Positions 25,790-34,277 are shown, counted from the stretch's first letter. The stretch: DNA of 43,504 nucleotides from Clostridia bacterium (GCA_017466375.1 JAFTUH010000054.1:1-43504); one strand, 5' to 3'. Program-made: numbers and translations. Notes: generated from the sequence alone by a model not told the origin.

Positions 25790-26049
25790 AAATCAGAAAA
25801 GGATTTGTGCTTCGCGAGGTTGCCGATCATTGGTTTGTGCTCCCCGTCGGGCAGGCATCGGTCGATTTCAGCGGAATGATTTCCTTGAATGAGTCCGGCG
25901 TGCTTTTGTGGAAGATGTTGGAGGCAGGCGGCGATCGGGAGGCGATGTGCGATGCTTTGCTCGACGCTTATGAGGTCGAGCGCGCGCAGGCACTTGCGGA
26001 TGTGGATGCGTTTATCAGTGTTTTGAGAGACGCCGGCTGCATCGAATAA
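25786..26049 (+). CDS. PqqD-like RiPP recognition element protein
   Basis: An 87-residue stand-alone PqqD-family protein. The N-terminal beta part (GFVLREVADHWFVLPVGQ) is followed by GMISLNESGVLLWKML, the typical LNxxGxxLW turn of PqqD, and a C-terminal helical pair (LLDAYEVERAQALADVDAFI). Proteins of this fold bind leader peptides and present them to modifying enzymes. It overlaps the kinase gene by four bases. With the Y-x-x-P peptide two genes upstream, it makes a recognition pair. Confidence 0.88.
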   Translation: MKIRKGFVLREVADHWFVLPVGQASVDFSGMISLNESGVLLWKMLEAGGDREAMCDALLDAYEVERAQALADVDAFISVLRDAGCIE

Positions 26050-26062
26050 CAAATTGTTTCAA

Positions 26063-26107
26063 AACGCCGCGTGGGACGGGCGAATCTGCCGATGCCTGCG
26101 CGGCGTT
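26063..26107 (+). other. Strong intergenic hairpin without T tract inside the operon
   Basis: AACGCCGCG (26063-26071) pairs perfectly with CGCGGCGTT (26099-26107) around a 27-base loop, between the PqqD-like stop and the S-layer-homology start. No T run follows, so it is more likely an RNA-stability or processing element than a full terminator. It may separate the peptide genes from the last two genes. Confidence 0.6.
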
Positions 26108-26132
26108 ATCTGTCCGTTAATGGAGGTATATT

Positions 26133-27077
26133 GTGAAAAAAAGATTATTTGCTTTACTGACAGTATTGGTGCTGCTTTTTTCTGCGGTTGCGGTTCATGC
26201 CGCTGGATACACACCCGAGCAGCTTCGTATTGCCGATGCGTTTCATCATGTCGGACTGTTCCTCGGTACTGAATCCGGCTATGAACTGAACAGACATCTT
26301 ACCCGTACCGAGGGAATGGTGCTTCTTGTTCGTATGCTCGGGCAGGAGGAGGCTGTCAAAACGGGTACATACGAATGTCCGTTTACAGATGTGGATGCAT
26401 GGGCGGTCAATTATATCGGCTACGCATACGAAAACGGAATCACCCGCGGATATTCGGATACCGTGTTCGGGGCAGAGGATCCTATGACGGATTACATGTT
26501 TCTGACGCTGACACTCCGTGCTCTCGGCTATGATGACAGAGCGGCAGATGCGGCGTATTCATGGGATGATCCGTATGCGCTGGCGCATTCTCTTGGATTG
26601 ATCCGTGAAGAGAAAGCGGATGCGGATTTTACCCGCGCGGATTCCGTTACGGTTTTCTGGCATGCGTTTACGCTCGATTCGTATAAGATGGCGCATGCAC
26701 TGATCGAGCGCGGTGTGTTCACGGAAGAGGCTCTGAAAGAATGCATCGAGATCTATATGTATGGCAGAATCCTGCCGCGTCAGGACAGCGAAGAGGAGAC
26801 AACGGCATACACGCCGCCCGTAATCCCGCCCGTGCCGCAGGAAACAGAGCGCGAGGAGGTAACCACCGTACTGCCCGAAGTGCCAAAGGGTGCCATCACC
26901 TACGAAGAATATGAGGCAATGAGCGGCGCGGAGCAGGAGGCGTATTTTGCGCAGTTCTCCGATCCGATGGATTTCTTTGTGTGGCTGGACGAGGCAAAAG
27001 CAGCATACGACGCCAAGCATCCGAGCATTGATATCGGAGACGACGGCAATATCGATCTTGGTGATTTTGGAAATTGA
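26133..27077 (+). CDS. Secreted protein with S-layer-homology domains
   Basis: A 314-residue exported protein. A signal peptide ends near HAA at residue 24. S-layer-homology units follow at about residues 55-125 (LTRTEGMVLLVRMLG, FTDVDAWAVNYIGYAYENG, then ITRGYSDTVFGAEDPMT and LTLRALGY) with a degenerate unit to about 200. These domains normally bind pyruvylated secondary cell-wall polymers. A Pro/Glu/Thr linker leads to a C-terminal ITYEEYEAMSG segment and an acidic tail IDIGDDGNIDLGDFG. The start is GTG with GGAGG six bases upstream. It might anchor the giant surface protein, which lacks its own anchor, but no direct evidence exists. Confidence 0.87.
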   Translation: MKKRLFALLTVLVLLFSAVAVHAAGYTPEQLRIADAFHHVGLFLGTESGYELNRHLTRTEGMVLLVRMLGQEEAVKTGTYECPFTDVDAWAVNYIGYAYENGITRGYSDTVFGAEDPMTDYMFLTLTLRALGYDDRAADAAYSWDDPYALAHSLGLIREEKADADFTRADSVTVFWHAFTLDSYKMAHALIERGVFTEEALKECIEIYMYGRILPRQDSEEETTAYTPPVIPPVPQETEREEVTTVLPEVPKGAITYEEYEAMSGAEQEAYFAQFSDPMDFFVWLDEAKAAYDAKHPSIDIGDDGNIDLGDFGN

Positions 27078-27085
27078 TTCAGAAC

Positions 27086-27559
27086 ATGGAAAGTACGAGA
27101 ATACATGAGGTTTCCATGTCATCGCTTTCTCCCGTTCTGCAGGAAATCCTTGCCGCAGGAACGAGCGTGGAGATCACGGTCAGCGGGAACAGTATGTATC
27201 CAATGCTCAAGCATCAGATCAGCCGTGTGCGTCTCAGTGCCGCTGCAGATTTGCGGATAGGGGATCTCCCGCTGTACCGCAGAGAGAACGGAGCATACGT
27301 CCTTCACCGCATCGTGGGGAGAAAGAACGGCAGCTACATCTGCTGTGGGGATAATCAGTGGCATCTTGAGAGAGATATCCGGCGCGAGCAGATGATCGCC
27401 GTGGTGACGGATTACTGCCGGGATGGGAAGTGGAGATCCTGCGCGGCGCGTTCGTACAGGCTGTACGCCCGCTTCTGGATCGCCATTCGTCCGTTTCGGC
27501 GCATTCTGATCGGCGGCGGACGGCGGCTTTGGCGTCTGATTCATAAGAACGGAAGATAA
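27086..27559 (+). CDS. S24/S26-family signal-peptidase-like protein
   Basis: A 157-residue peptidase-like protein. VSGNSMYPML carries the likely nucleophile Ser36, and YVLHRIVG has His74 in the position that is Lys in most bacterial signal peptidases. That makes a Ser-His dyad of the SipW/ER type; CGDNQ (Asp89) is the conserved D box. The usual long transmembrane anchor is not clear; a moderately hydrophobic stretch lies at about 130-150. The start is uncertain: TTG 27074 overlaps the previous stop by four bases, ATG 27086 is used here, and ATG 27116 has GAGG upstream. It could process the leader of the 41-residue peptide or the secreted proteins of this operon. Confidence 0.82.
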   Translation: MESTRIHEVSMSSLSPVLQEILAAGTSVEITVSGNSMYPMLKHQISRVRLSAAADLRIGDLPLYRRENGAYVLHRIVGRKNGSYICCGDNQWHLERDIRREQMIAVVTDYCRDGKWRSCAARSYRLYARFWIAIRPFRRILIGGGRRLWRLIHKNGR

Positions 27560-27560
27560 T

Positions 27561-27598
27561 AAAAACACCCGAGAGCACGTTGGCTTTCGGGTGTTTTT
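27561..27598. terminator. Strong bidirectional terminator
   Basis: AAAAACACCCGA (27561-27572) pairs perfectly with TCGGGTGTTTTT (27587-27598). It separates the convergent peptidase and P-type ATPase genes and marks the end of the surface-protein/peptide operon. Confidence 0.92.
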
Positions 27599-27599
27599 G

Positions 27600-30047
27600 T
27601 TATTCGTCCTCGCCATCAAACAGCGTCCACAGCGGTCGCCCGTTCAGCTTTTTGCGAAGTTTTTCGAGAAGAGAATCGCCGAAGTTGAACAGCTTCAAAA
27701 GCGTTTGCATGACGAAAACAGAGAGGATCAGAAGCGTTGTAAGAATAAGAGCGGCACCGGTGTCCAACGCGACGAAATCAAACACGGGACCGAGTGCGGC
27801 AAAGCAGATGATCACACCGATTGCCATCACGGCGATCATGACGGTGCGTTTGCCGCTGAGAGGGTGGCTGATCTGCAAAAGGACAACGAGCCCGACCACG
27901 GACAGGATCGCCGTTGCCATCGTGCAGAGCTGATCGTTCGGGATGGCGAAAACGGCGGCAAACGCCTGCAGAAGCAGGACGATCAGCACATTAGTCAGTC
28001 CGCCGGGGAATGCCTGCCGCAATACGTTCAGCATGAATCTGCCGCGTACCCGTTCACGGTTCGGCTCAAGTGCCAAAAAGAAGGACGGCGCACCGATGAG
28101 CAGAGCGCTGACCATGGACAGCTGGATCGGAACGAGAGGGTAGGGCATTTCAAAAATCAGCGTGAGCAGGGCAAGGAGAAAGGAGAAGATGTTCTTCACC
28201 AAAAACAGCGAAGCGGAACGCTGGATGTTATTGATAACGCGGCGTCCCTCGCCCACAACGGAGGGCATGGATTTGAAGTTGGAATCAAGCAGGACAAGCT
28301 GGGCAACGCGCCGTGCCGCGTCACTGCCGGACGCCATCGCGATGCCGCAGTCCGCGTCCTTGAGGGCGAGAACGTCATTCACGCCGTCGCCGGTCATCGC
28401 AACCGTGTGCCCTGCCTTTTGCAGAGCACGGATCAGCTTGCGCTTTTGCTCCGGTGTCACGCGTCCGAATACGGTGTATTTCTCTACCGCTTCGTCATAA
28501 TCGGCGTCCTCTTTGAGCTTTGCCGCATCAATGAATTTCGACGCACCGGGAATGCCCGCCTGCCTCGCAACCTCAGCTACCGTGCGCGGATTATCGCCCG
28601 AGATCACGCGGATGGAAACGCCTTGTTCTGCGAAATAGCGGAACGTCTCCGGTGCATCCGGGCGGATGCGGTTCGTCAGCGGAATCAGCGCCATAGGGTA
28701 CACGCGCTCAATCTGCAGACCTTTCGGATCCGGAATACCGTCGTACTGTGCCAGCAGAAGAACGCGGTATCCTGTAGAGGAGAGCATGTCCACGGCTTCC
28801 CGAATCAGATCAAACCGCCGTCCCAGAATAAACTCCGGTGCGCCCACGAGAAACGCTCCCTCTCCCGCAAAGACGGCACTGCTCCACTTCGTCGCGGACG
28901 TAAAGGGAATACGGCTTCGGCAATCCCATTCTGCTGCACGGAATTTGCGGATCATGGCGTTTTCTGTATCGTTGTCACCGTCAGCGATTGCGTAGTACGC
29001 GCCGAGCACCTCGTTTACCCGGGCGGCGGGGAAATCCGCTTCGTTCAAGAGAACCGGATCTCCCGCGACCATTTTTTCTTCGGTGATCGTGCCCGTTTTA
29101 TCCACGCACAAAACGTCCACGCGTGCCAGCGTTTCAATGCAGTTCATGTTCTGCGTCAGCACTTTTTTGCGCGACAGCTTGATAACGCTCACCGCAAGGG
29201 CGACGCTCGTCAGCAAATACAGTCCTTCGGGAATCATGCCGATCAGGGCGGCAACGGTCGACTCCATCGCGTCCTTCAGAGGCATGCCGAGCACGGAATA
29301 CTGCTTCATAAAGAGGAGGACGCCCATCGGGATCAAAAGGATGCCGATCACACGGATGAGACGGGAAAGGGATAGCATCATCTCCGATTTCGGGATGCGG
29401 AGATTCCGTTTTGCCTCTAACGTCAGACGTGAGGCGTAGGACTGCGCGCCGACTTTCGTAAGACGGGCACGGGCGTGTCCTGCAACGACGAAACTGCCCG
29501 ACAGAAGCGTCTCTCCCGGGGATTTTGTGATTTGGTCCGCTTCGCCCGTGACGAGGGCTTCGTTTACTTGCAGTTGTCCTGTGACGACGATGGCATCCGC
29601 GCAGATCTGATCCCCCGGTGCAAATTCGACGATATCATCCCGTACGAGTGTATCCGAGCGCACCGTCATTTTCTGCCCGTCTCGGATTGCCGTGATCCGC
29701 TGTGCTGTGGTGAGCGTCATTTTGTCGATGGTGTGCTTCGCGCGGATTTCCTGAAAGATTCCGATCAGGGTGTTGGCGATCGCGATCAGGAGAAACAGCG
29801 TGTTTTTGAATGTGCCGACAATGAAGAGACAGACGGCAAGAATCAGAAATACGAGATTGAAAAAGGTCAAAGAATGGGAGAGGATGATTTGCCCGACCGT
29901 TTTGGTGGGCGATTCGACAGGGGCATTGTCCAGAGCGGCGTTTTGCCGTTCGCTTACCTCCTCCGCTGTTAAGCCGAAATCGGGTAAGGTCTCCTTTACG
30001 GGGACGGTGGGCAGCGGTGTGCTGCCGGTATCTTTTCTCTGTTTCAT
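27600..30047 (-). CDS. P-type cation ATPase (CtpE-like)
   Basis: An 815-residue membrane pump. The phosphorylated Asp316 is in VLCVDKTGTITEEK, the M4 motif is MIPEGLYLLTSVAL (residues about 271-284), the actuator domain has ALVTGEAD, and TGDGVNDVLALKDADCG is the hinge. The PEGL motif in M4 and the overall length match the CtpE group linked to calcium transport; the ion here is inferred only. About ten transmembrane helices are expected: two pairs in the N-terminal half and six helices after residue 610. ATG 30047 has AAGGA five bases upstream and is preferred over in-frame codons up to 30119. Confidence 0.9.
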   Translation of the reverse strand: MKQRKDTGSTPLPTVPVKETLPDFGLTAEEVSERQNAALDNAPVESPTKTVGQIILSHSLTFFNLVFLILAVCLFIVGTFKNTLFLLIAIANTLIGIFQEIRAKHTIDKMTLTTAQRITAIRDGQKMTVRSDTLVRDDIVEFAPGDQICADAIVVTGQLQVNEALVTGEADQITKSPGETLLSGSFVVAGHARARLTKVGAQSYASRLTLEAKRNLRIPKSEMMLSLSRLIRVIGILLIPMGVLLFMKQYSVLGMPLKDAMESTVAALIGMIPEGLYLLTSVALAVSVIKLSRKKVLTQNMNCIETLARVDVLCVDKTGTITEEKMVAGDPVLLNEADFPAARVNEVLGAYYAIADGDNDTENAMIRKFRAAEWDCRSRIPFTSATKWSSAVFAGEGAFLVGAPEFILGRRFDLIREAVDMLSSTGYRVLLLAQYDGIPDPKGLQIERVYPMALIPLTNRIRPDAPETFRYFAEQGVSIRVISGDNPRTVAEVARQAGIPGASKFIDAAKLKEDADYDEAVEKYTVFGRVTPEQKRKLIRALQKAGHTVAMTGDGVNDVLALKDADCGIAMASGSDAARRVAQLVLLDSNFKSMPSVVGEGRRVINNIQRSASLFLVKNIFSFLLALLTLIFEMPYPLVPIQLSMVSALLIGAPSFFLALEPNRERVRGRFMLNVLRQAFPGGLTNVLIVLLLQAFAAVFAIPNDQLCTMATAILSVVGLVVLLQISHPLSGKRTVMIAVMAIGVIICFAALGPVFDFVALDTGAALILTTLLILSVFVMQTLLKLFNFGDSLLEKLRKKLNGRPLWTLFDGEDE

Positions 30048-30065
30048 CGGAGTCCTTTCGTTTGT

Positions 30066-30093
30066 TTTATAAAAATATGACGAAAACAGTCGA
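30066..30093 (-). promoter_or_regulatory. Weak candidate promoter of the P-type ATPase gene
   Basis: On the minus strand TCGACT (30088-30093), 16 bases, and TATAAA (30066-30071), about 20 bases before the start codon. Boxes and spacing are imperfect. Confidence 0.4.
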
Positions 30094-30143
30094 TTAAAGT
30101 TCCGGAAAATAAGCCGCACAGGACTCTTTTGTGAAAAAAACTC

Positions 30144-30172
30144 TTGTCCCGGTAGCCGTTTTGTGCTATAAT
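30144..30172 (+). promoter_or_regulatory. Sigma-A promoter of a small lipoprotein gene
   Basis: TTGTCC (30144-30149), 17 bases, and a perfect TATAAT (30167-30172), about 40 bases upstream of the start codon at 30212. Confidence 0.82.
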
Positions 30173-30211
30173 GATACTAACATTCCGAACAGAATCAAAA
30201 GGAGAATACTC

Positions 30212-30541
30212 ATGAAAAAATGGATTGCTCTTTCGCTGGCACTCGTTCTGATCGCATCGTTTCTCGTTTCCTGCGGCACTCTGCTGAACGGAAGCTATTC
30301 CGCCGAGGTTTTGGGATCGAAAATGACGTATACCTTTACCGGTAATAAGGTTACGCTTACCGTTTCCGTTCTTGGTACACAGATTGCCTCGATTGACGGA
30401 ACGTATAAAATCAAGGGCAGCAGCATCACTCTCACCTTCGGCGGGGATGAGGCGGAAGCCAAGCAGTACAGCGGCTCGTACGATTTTATCAAGAACGACG
30501 ATTCGATCAAAATCGGTCTGGTCGAGTACAAAAAACAGTAA
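30212..30541 (+). CDS. Small lipoprotein of unknown function
   Basis: A 109-residue lipoprotein with signal MKKWIALSLALVLIASFLVSC, giving the lipid-attached Cys22. The mature part is rich in short beta strands (GSYSAEV, MTYTFTGNKVTLTV, IDGTYKIKGSSITLTFG) and looks like a small beta-sandwich or barrel domain common in clostridial lipoproteins. The start is set by AAGGAG before ATG 30212. It is flanked by its own promoter and terminator. The role is unknown. Confidence 0.85.
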   Translation: MKKWIALSLALVLIASFLVSCGTLLNGSYSAEVLGSKMTYTFTGNKVTLTVSVLGTQIASIDGTYKIKGSSITLTFGGDEAEAKQYSGSYDFIKNDDSIKIGLVEYKKQ

Positions 30542-30551
30542 ATTAAAGATG

Positions 30552-30587
30552 AAAACCCTGCTGTGCCAAAAGGTGCAGCAGGGTTTT
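30552..30587. terminator. Bidirectional terminator
   Basis: AAAACCCTGCTG (30552-30563) pairs with CAGCAGGGTTTT (30576-30587). It lies between the convergent lipoprotein and rsmA genes. Confidence 0.9.
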
Positions 30588-30588
30588 G

Positions 30589-31509
30589 TTATTTCGCAAG
30601 CTCTGCTGTCAGGCGGCAGAAATCCAGAGGGGTGAGCTTTTCTCCGCGGATGTCCGTTCGGATACCGAGGGCGGTAAGCGCAGCTTCCGTTTTTTCTTTC
30701 GGGAAGAGGGAGGATAGCGCATTCGGCAGTGCTTTGCGGCGCATTACGAACGCTGTATCAATTACGGCTGTCAGTTTGGCGTAATACGGGGCAAACGCTT
30801 CTCCAGTCGGGCAGTCGGGGTACAGATCGCGCAGTCCGCCCGGATACGTATCGATCAGCAGAACGGCGGATTCAACCTTCGGCACCGGATAAAAATTGCC
30901 TGCCGATACGGTGAAGGCGCGCCGTGCACAGCCATGCAGCGCGAGCAGAACGGATGTCGCACTGTAATCCCGATCACCCGCCTCGGCACAAACGCGATCG
31001 GCAAATTCGCGCTGTACAAGCAGTGTGATCCGCGTGATCGGGGAGGAGCCGTCGGGGCGATACGCGTCAAGCAGGGCAGTGAGGATCGGCGTAGTGATGT
31101 AATACGGCAGATTCGCGCAAACGTGTACTGATCCGCCGTCCGTGATCTCGCTGATCAGCGCGCGTGCGTCCGTTTTCATGAAATCCGCATGGATGACGCG
31201 CACGTTTTCGCAGTCCGCGAGTGTTTCGCCCAGCACGGGGATCAGCCCGTCATCGATCTCCACCGCCGTGACGGCAGGATACCGTGCGGCAAGCTCACGC
31301 GTCAGCGCGCCGATGCCCGGACCGATCTCAAGCACGCGCACGCTGTCCGCATTTTCACGCGCAAACAGCGGTGCCGTATATGCTGAGGTATCCGCGATCT
31401 CCTCGGGGATGGAGGCGTTCACAAGAAAATTCTGCCCGAACGATTTGCGCGGCGCGATGCCGTGCTTCTCCATCAGCTGCCGGATTTCCGTAAGATTACA
31501 TAAATTCAT
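30589..31509 (-). CDS. rsmA: 16S rRNA (adenine1518/1519-N6) dimethyltransferase
   Basis: A 306-residue enzyme (also called KsgA) that dimethylates two adenines in helix 45 of 16S rRNA during small-subunit assembly. Hallmarks are KSFGQNFLV near the N-terminus, the SAM-binding VLEIGPGIGALT, an acidic VEIDDG at motif II, and CANLPYYITTPI carrying the catalytic NLPY motif. ATG 31509 with AGGTG upstream is chosen; a further-upstream TTG at 31530 is possible. It follows glyQS with a terminator-like hairpin between. Confidence 0.95.
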   Translation of the reverse strand: MNLCNLTEIRQLMEKHGIAPRKSFGQNFLVNASIPEEIADTSAYTAPLFARENADSVRVLEIGPGIGALTRELAARYPAVTAVEIDDGLIPVLGETLADCENVRVIHADFMKTDARALISEITDGGSVHVCANLPYYITTPILTALLDAYRPDGSSPITRITLLVQREFADRVCAEAGDRDYSATSVLLALHGCARRAFTVSAGNFYPVPKVESAVLLIDTYPGGLRDLYPDCPTGEAFAPYYAKLTAVIDTAFVMRRKALPNALSSLFPKEKTEAALTALGIRTDIRGEKLTPLDFCRLTAELAK

Positions 31510-31528
31510 ATCGTACACCTGATTATGC

Positions 31529-31552
31529 AAAAGGGGGGCATATAAGCCCCCC
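31529..31552 (-). terminator. Intrinsic terminator after glyQS
   Basis: Read on the minus strand, GGGGGGC and GCCCCCC form a 7-bp G/C stem with a six-base loop, followed by TTTT. It sits between the glyQS stop and the rsmA start, so rsmA may depend on partial read-through. Confidence 0.75.
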
Positions 31553-31559
31553 GATTTGA

Positions 31560-32969
31560 TTAAAATGCGATTTTCTCTGCGATGTAGGACTCAAGGTCTG
31601 CGATCGGAATACGAACCTGCTCCATCGTGTCGCGGTCGCGTACGGTTACGCAGCCGTCCTCTTTGGAATCAAAGTCGTAGGTGATGCAGAGCGGCGTACC
31701 GATCTCATCCTCGCGGCGGTAACGCTTACCGATCGAGCCTGCGTCGTCGAAGTCGACCATGAACGTCTTGGACAGGCGGGCATAGATCTCGCCTGCCTCC
31801 TCGGAGAGCTTCTTGGACAGCGGCAGAACGGCTGCCTTGAACGGAGCCAGTGCCGGATGCAGGTGCATAACAACGCGCACATCGTTCTTCTCCGCGTCGA
31901 TGACTTCCTCATCGTATGCTTCCACGAGGAAGGCGAGCGTTACGCGGTCTGCGCCGAGAGACGGCTCGACAACGTACGGAACGTACTTCTCGTTCGTTTC
32001 GGGATCAAAATACTCCATCGGCTCACCGGAGTGATTCTGGTGCTGGGTGAGGTCGTAGTCCGTACGGTCGGCGATACCCCAGAGCTCGCCCCATCCGAAC
32101 GGGAACATGAACTCGAAGTCCGTCGTTGCCTTGGAGTAGAAGGAAAGCTCTTCCTGATCATGGTCACGCAGGCGGAGATTTTTCTCAGCGATACCGAGAT
32201 CGTACAGGAACTGTGCGCAGTATCCTCTCCAGTAGGTGAACCACTCAAGGTCCGTGCCGGGCTTGCAGAAGAACTCCAGCTCCATCTGCTCGAACTCGCG
32301 CGTACGGAACGTGAAGTTACCGGGCGTAATCTCGTTACGGAAGGATTTACCGATCTGCGCAACGCCGAACGGAACCTTCTTACGGGAGGTGCGGGCGATG
32401 TTCTTGAAGTTAACGAAGATACCCTGTGCCGTTTCGGGGCGGAGATACAGCGTGTTCGTGCTGTCCTCGGTAACGCCCTGGAACGTCTTGAACATCAGGT
32501 TGAATTTACGGATATCGGTGAAATCCTTGGAGCCGCAGTCGGGGCAGACGATGCCGTGCTCAACGATATAAGCGGAAAGCTGCTCGTTGGACCAGCCGCC
32601 CGGGTTGTCGGACAGACCGTTTGCAGCGGCATAATCCTCAATCAGCTTGTCCGCGCGGTGACGGGTCTTGCACGCCTTACAGTCCATAAGCGGATCAGAG
32701 AAGCCGCCGAGATGACCGGAAGCGACCCACGTTTCGGGATTCATCAGAATGGCAGAATCAAGACCGACGTTATACGGGCTCTCCTGCACAAATTTCTTCC
32801 ACCACGCGCGCTTTACGTTGTTTTTCAGTTCAACGCCGAGAGGACCGTAGTCCCAGGAATTGGCGAGACCGCCGTAGATTTCGGAGCCGGCGTAAACGAA
32901 GCCTCTGTTTTTACAGAGAGCAACGACCTTCTCCATCGTTTTTTCAGTGTTGGGCATACGAGTACTCAT
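31560..32969 (-). CDS. glyQS: Glycyl-tRNA synthetase, alpha2 type
   Basis: A 469-residue class II synthetase that charges tRNA(Gly). Class II motif 2 is seen as [20 protein letters not shown] and motif 3 as [14 protein letters not shown]. The N-terminal [14 protein letters not shown] is diagnostic for the alpha2 enzyme, and CKACKTR with CPDCGSKD form the zinc-like insertion. The C-terminal anticodon-binding domain begins near [13 protein letters not shown]. Only 45 bases separate it from the preceding LCP-like gene, leaving no space for a T-box leader. AAGGA lies 12 bases before ATG 32969. Confidence 0.96.
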   Translation of the reverse strand: MSTRMPNTEKTMEKVVALCKNRGFVYAGSEIYGGLANSWDYGPLGVELKNNVKRAWWKKFVQESPYNVGLDSAILMNPETWVASGHLGGFSDPLMDCKACKTRHRADKLIEDYAAANGLSDNPGGWSNEQLSAYIVEHGIVCPDCGSKDFTDIRKFNLMFKTFQGVTEDSTNTLYLRPETAQGIFVNFKNIARTSRKKVPFGVAQIGKSFRNEITPGNFTFRTREFEQMELEFFCKPGTDLEWFTYWRGYCAQFLYDLGIAEKNLRLRDHDQEELSFYSKATTDFEFMFPFGWGELWGIADRTDYDLTQHQNHSGEPMEYFDPETNEKYVPYVVEPSLGADRVTLAFLVEAYDEEVIDAEKNDVRVVMHLHPALAPFKAAVLPLSKKLSEEAGEIYARLSKTFMVDFDDAGSIGKRYRREDEIGTPLCITYDFDSKEDGCVTVRDRDTMEQVRIPIADLESYIAEKIAF

Positions 32970-33014
32970 AGTGTGGATGTATCCTTTCCAAGATGTATTA
33001 TATTAAAATTATGT

Positions 33015-34133
33015 TCAGTTATCAGTACCGACGAGCTTTCGGTAATTTTTGAATGTCGCAATCGCGGAGGCAATGCTCGGGGAGAAATACGCGTCCTCCG
33101 TTTCCGTAGCGGCGAGGTACCGCCCGGGGAAATCAATCGTCTTTACGTTAAAGAGGTCGCTGCCAAGCGCACAGATGAGATCCATATGCGAGACGAGATC
33201 CTTCGTGGTAAAGTCGGAACTGATCCAGCCCTCTTCGTGCAGCTTGTCATACAGTGCGGTGAACTCCTCCTGCGGGAGCTCGGTGACCTTCGTGAGGATG
33301 GCGGAGAGAATGTTTACAAGCAGTGTGTTCCGCTCTGCAAGTGCCGCCGAGGAGGAGAAATCCTCCCACATCATCAGTGCGATCGCACCGGCACCGTCGA
33401 CAATGTTGTGCCCGATCGTGTAGAACGGCTCCGAGAAGCCTTCCTCGGGCTTCTGTGAGGTCGATACGCGTCCGTCGTAGTACAGCTCGCGATCGAGATA
33501 CAGGGGGAACCCGCCCATTTCGTACACGATGTCGTAAAGCTCCGTTACGTTGACGAAAAGGTGATAATCGATGGTGAGACCGGTCATGGCGGCAACGGTG
33601 TTGATGATGTAATCCTTGCCGTAGAGATTATACAGATCTCCAAGGGCGTGATTGCCGACAGCGGTATTCACACGGGTGATGGCAGGAAATACGGTATAGG
33701 TAAATTCTCCGCGCTCCTTGTCTGCACGGAAGAGAACGGTAGCGACGGCGCGCGGATACCGGTAATCCGTACCGAGAAGACCGAGTTCACCTTCCTCGCC
33801 CGCCTCGAGCATTTCCTTGATCGTTTCTTTATCGGGGCAGTAATCCTCGAAGGTGTCGGCCTGATAATCTGTCACGATGAACAGCATATTGAAGGATTCA
33901 CCGTGTATGGCGGCAGTGGGATTATCCGTCTGACCGGGCGTGTCCTCTGCCGTATCCTCGGGCGTATTGGGTTTGTCCTCGGGGGAGAGGATGCCCTCAA
34001 GCTCGCTAGATTCCGCAGCAAAAATGCCCGTGATCGTATTCGTAAGGAATTTCGTGGCAAAATACGCCGCCGAGCCGAAGATAAGCGCGGCAATCAGAAA
34101 GGTTATGAAGAAGTTCTTGAGCGCCGACAGCAT
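33015..34133 (-). CDS. LytR-CpsA-Psr-like membrane protein, divergent
   Basis: A 372-residue protein with one N-terminal transmembrane helix (about 8-30), an acidic Pro/Thr/Asp linker (about 45-75) and an extracellular domain. The domain has the order of an LCP fold: NMLFIVTDY, an FRAD-like strand, FPAITRVNT, GDLYNLYGKDY, then MTGLTIDYHLFVNV and DIVYEMGGFPLYL. LCP enzymes attach polymers to peptidoglycan. Here the usual paired Asp/Arg residues around the pyrophosphate pocket are hard to find, so it may be inactive or have another substrate. AAAGGAGG precedes the start and a good promoter stands just upstream. Confidence 0.72.
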   Translation of the reverse strand: MLSALKNFFITFLIAALIFGSAAYFATKFLTNTITGIFAAESSELEGILSPEDKPNTPEDTAEDTPGQTDNPTAAIHGESFNMLFIVTDYQADTFEDYCPDKETIKEMLEAGEEGELGLLGTDYRYPRAVATVLFRADKERGEFTYTVFPAITRVNTAVGNHALGDLYNLYGKDYIINTVAAMTGLTIDYHLFVNVTELYDIVYEMGGFPLYLDRELYYDGRVSTSQKPEEGFSEPFYTIGHNIVDGAGAIALMMWEDFSSSAALAERNTLLVNILSAILTKVTELPQEEFTALYDKLHEEGWISSDFTTKDLVSHMDLICALGSDLFNVKTIDFPGRYLAATETEDAYFSPSIASAIATFKNYRKLVGTDN

Positions 34134-34164
34134 AAAAAGCCTCCTTTACTGTACCATACCAATT

Positions 34165-34193
34165 ATTATATAATATTTTTTTTCGAATTGCAA
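34165..34193 (-). promoter_or_regulatory. Sigma-A promoter of the LCP-like gene (and perhaps glyQS)
   Basis: On the minus strand TTGCAA (34188-34193), 17 bases, and a perfect TATAAT (34165-34170). Confidence 0.82.
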
Positions 34194-34277
34194 TAGGGAA
34201 ATTCATGAAACGCAGTATTAAAGACGGAAAAACGGAAAAAATGTTCCTGAAAAGGGAGGGCGTGAGAGAAAAAACTC

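Noticed and set aside
27591..29375. 594-codon plus-strand frame opposite the P-type ATPase
   Set aside because: Antisense to DKTGT and other invariant ATPase motifs; it starts inside the terminator.
32970..33014. T-box leader for glyQS
   Set aside because: Only 45 bases are available, with no Stem I, specifier loop or antiterminator.
31857..33458. 533-codon plus-strand frame across glyQS and the LCP-like gene
   Set aside because: It spans two unrelated genes on the opposite strand and has composition of a shadow frame.
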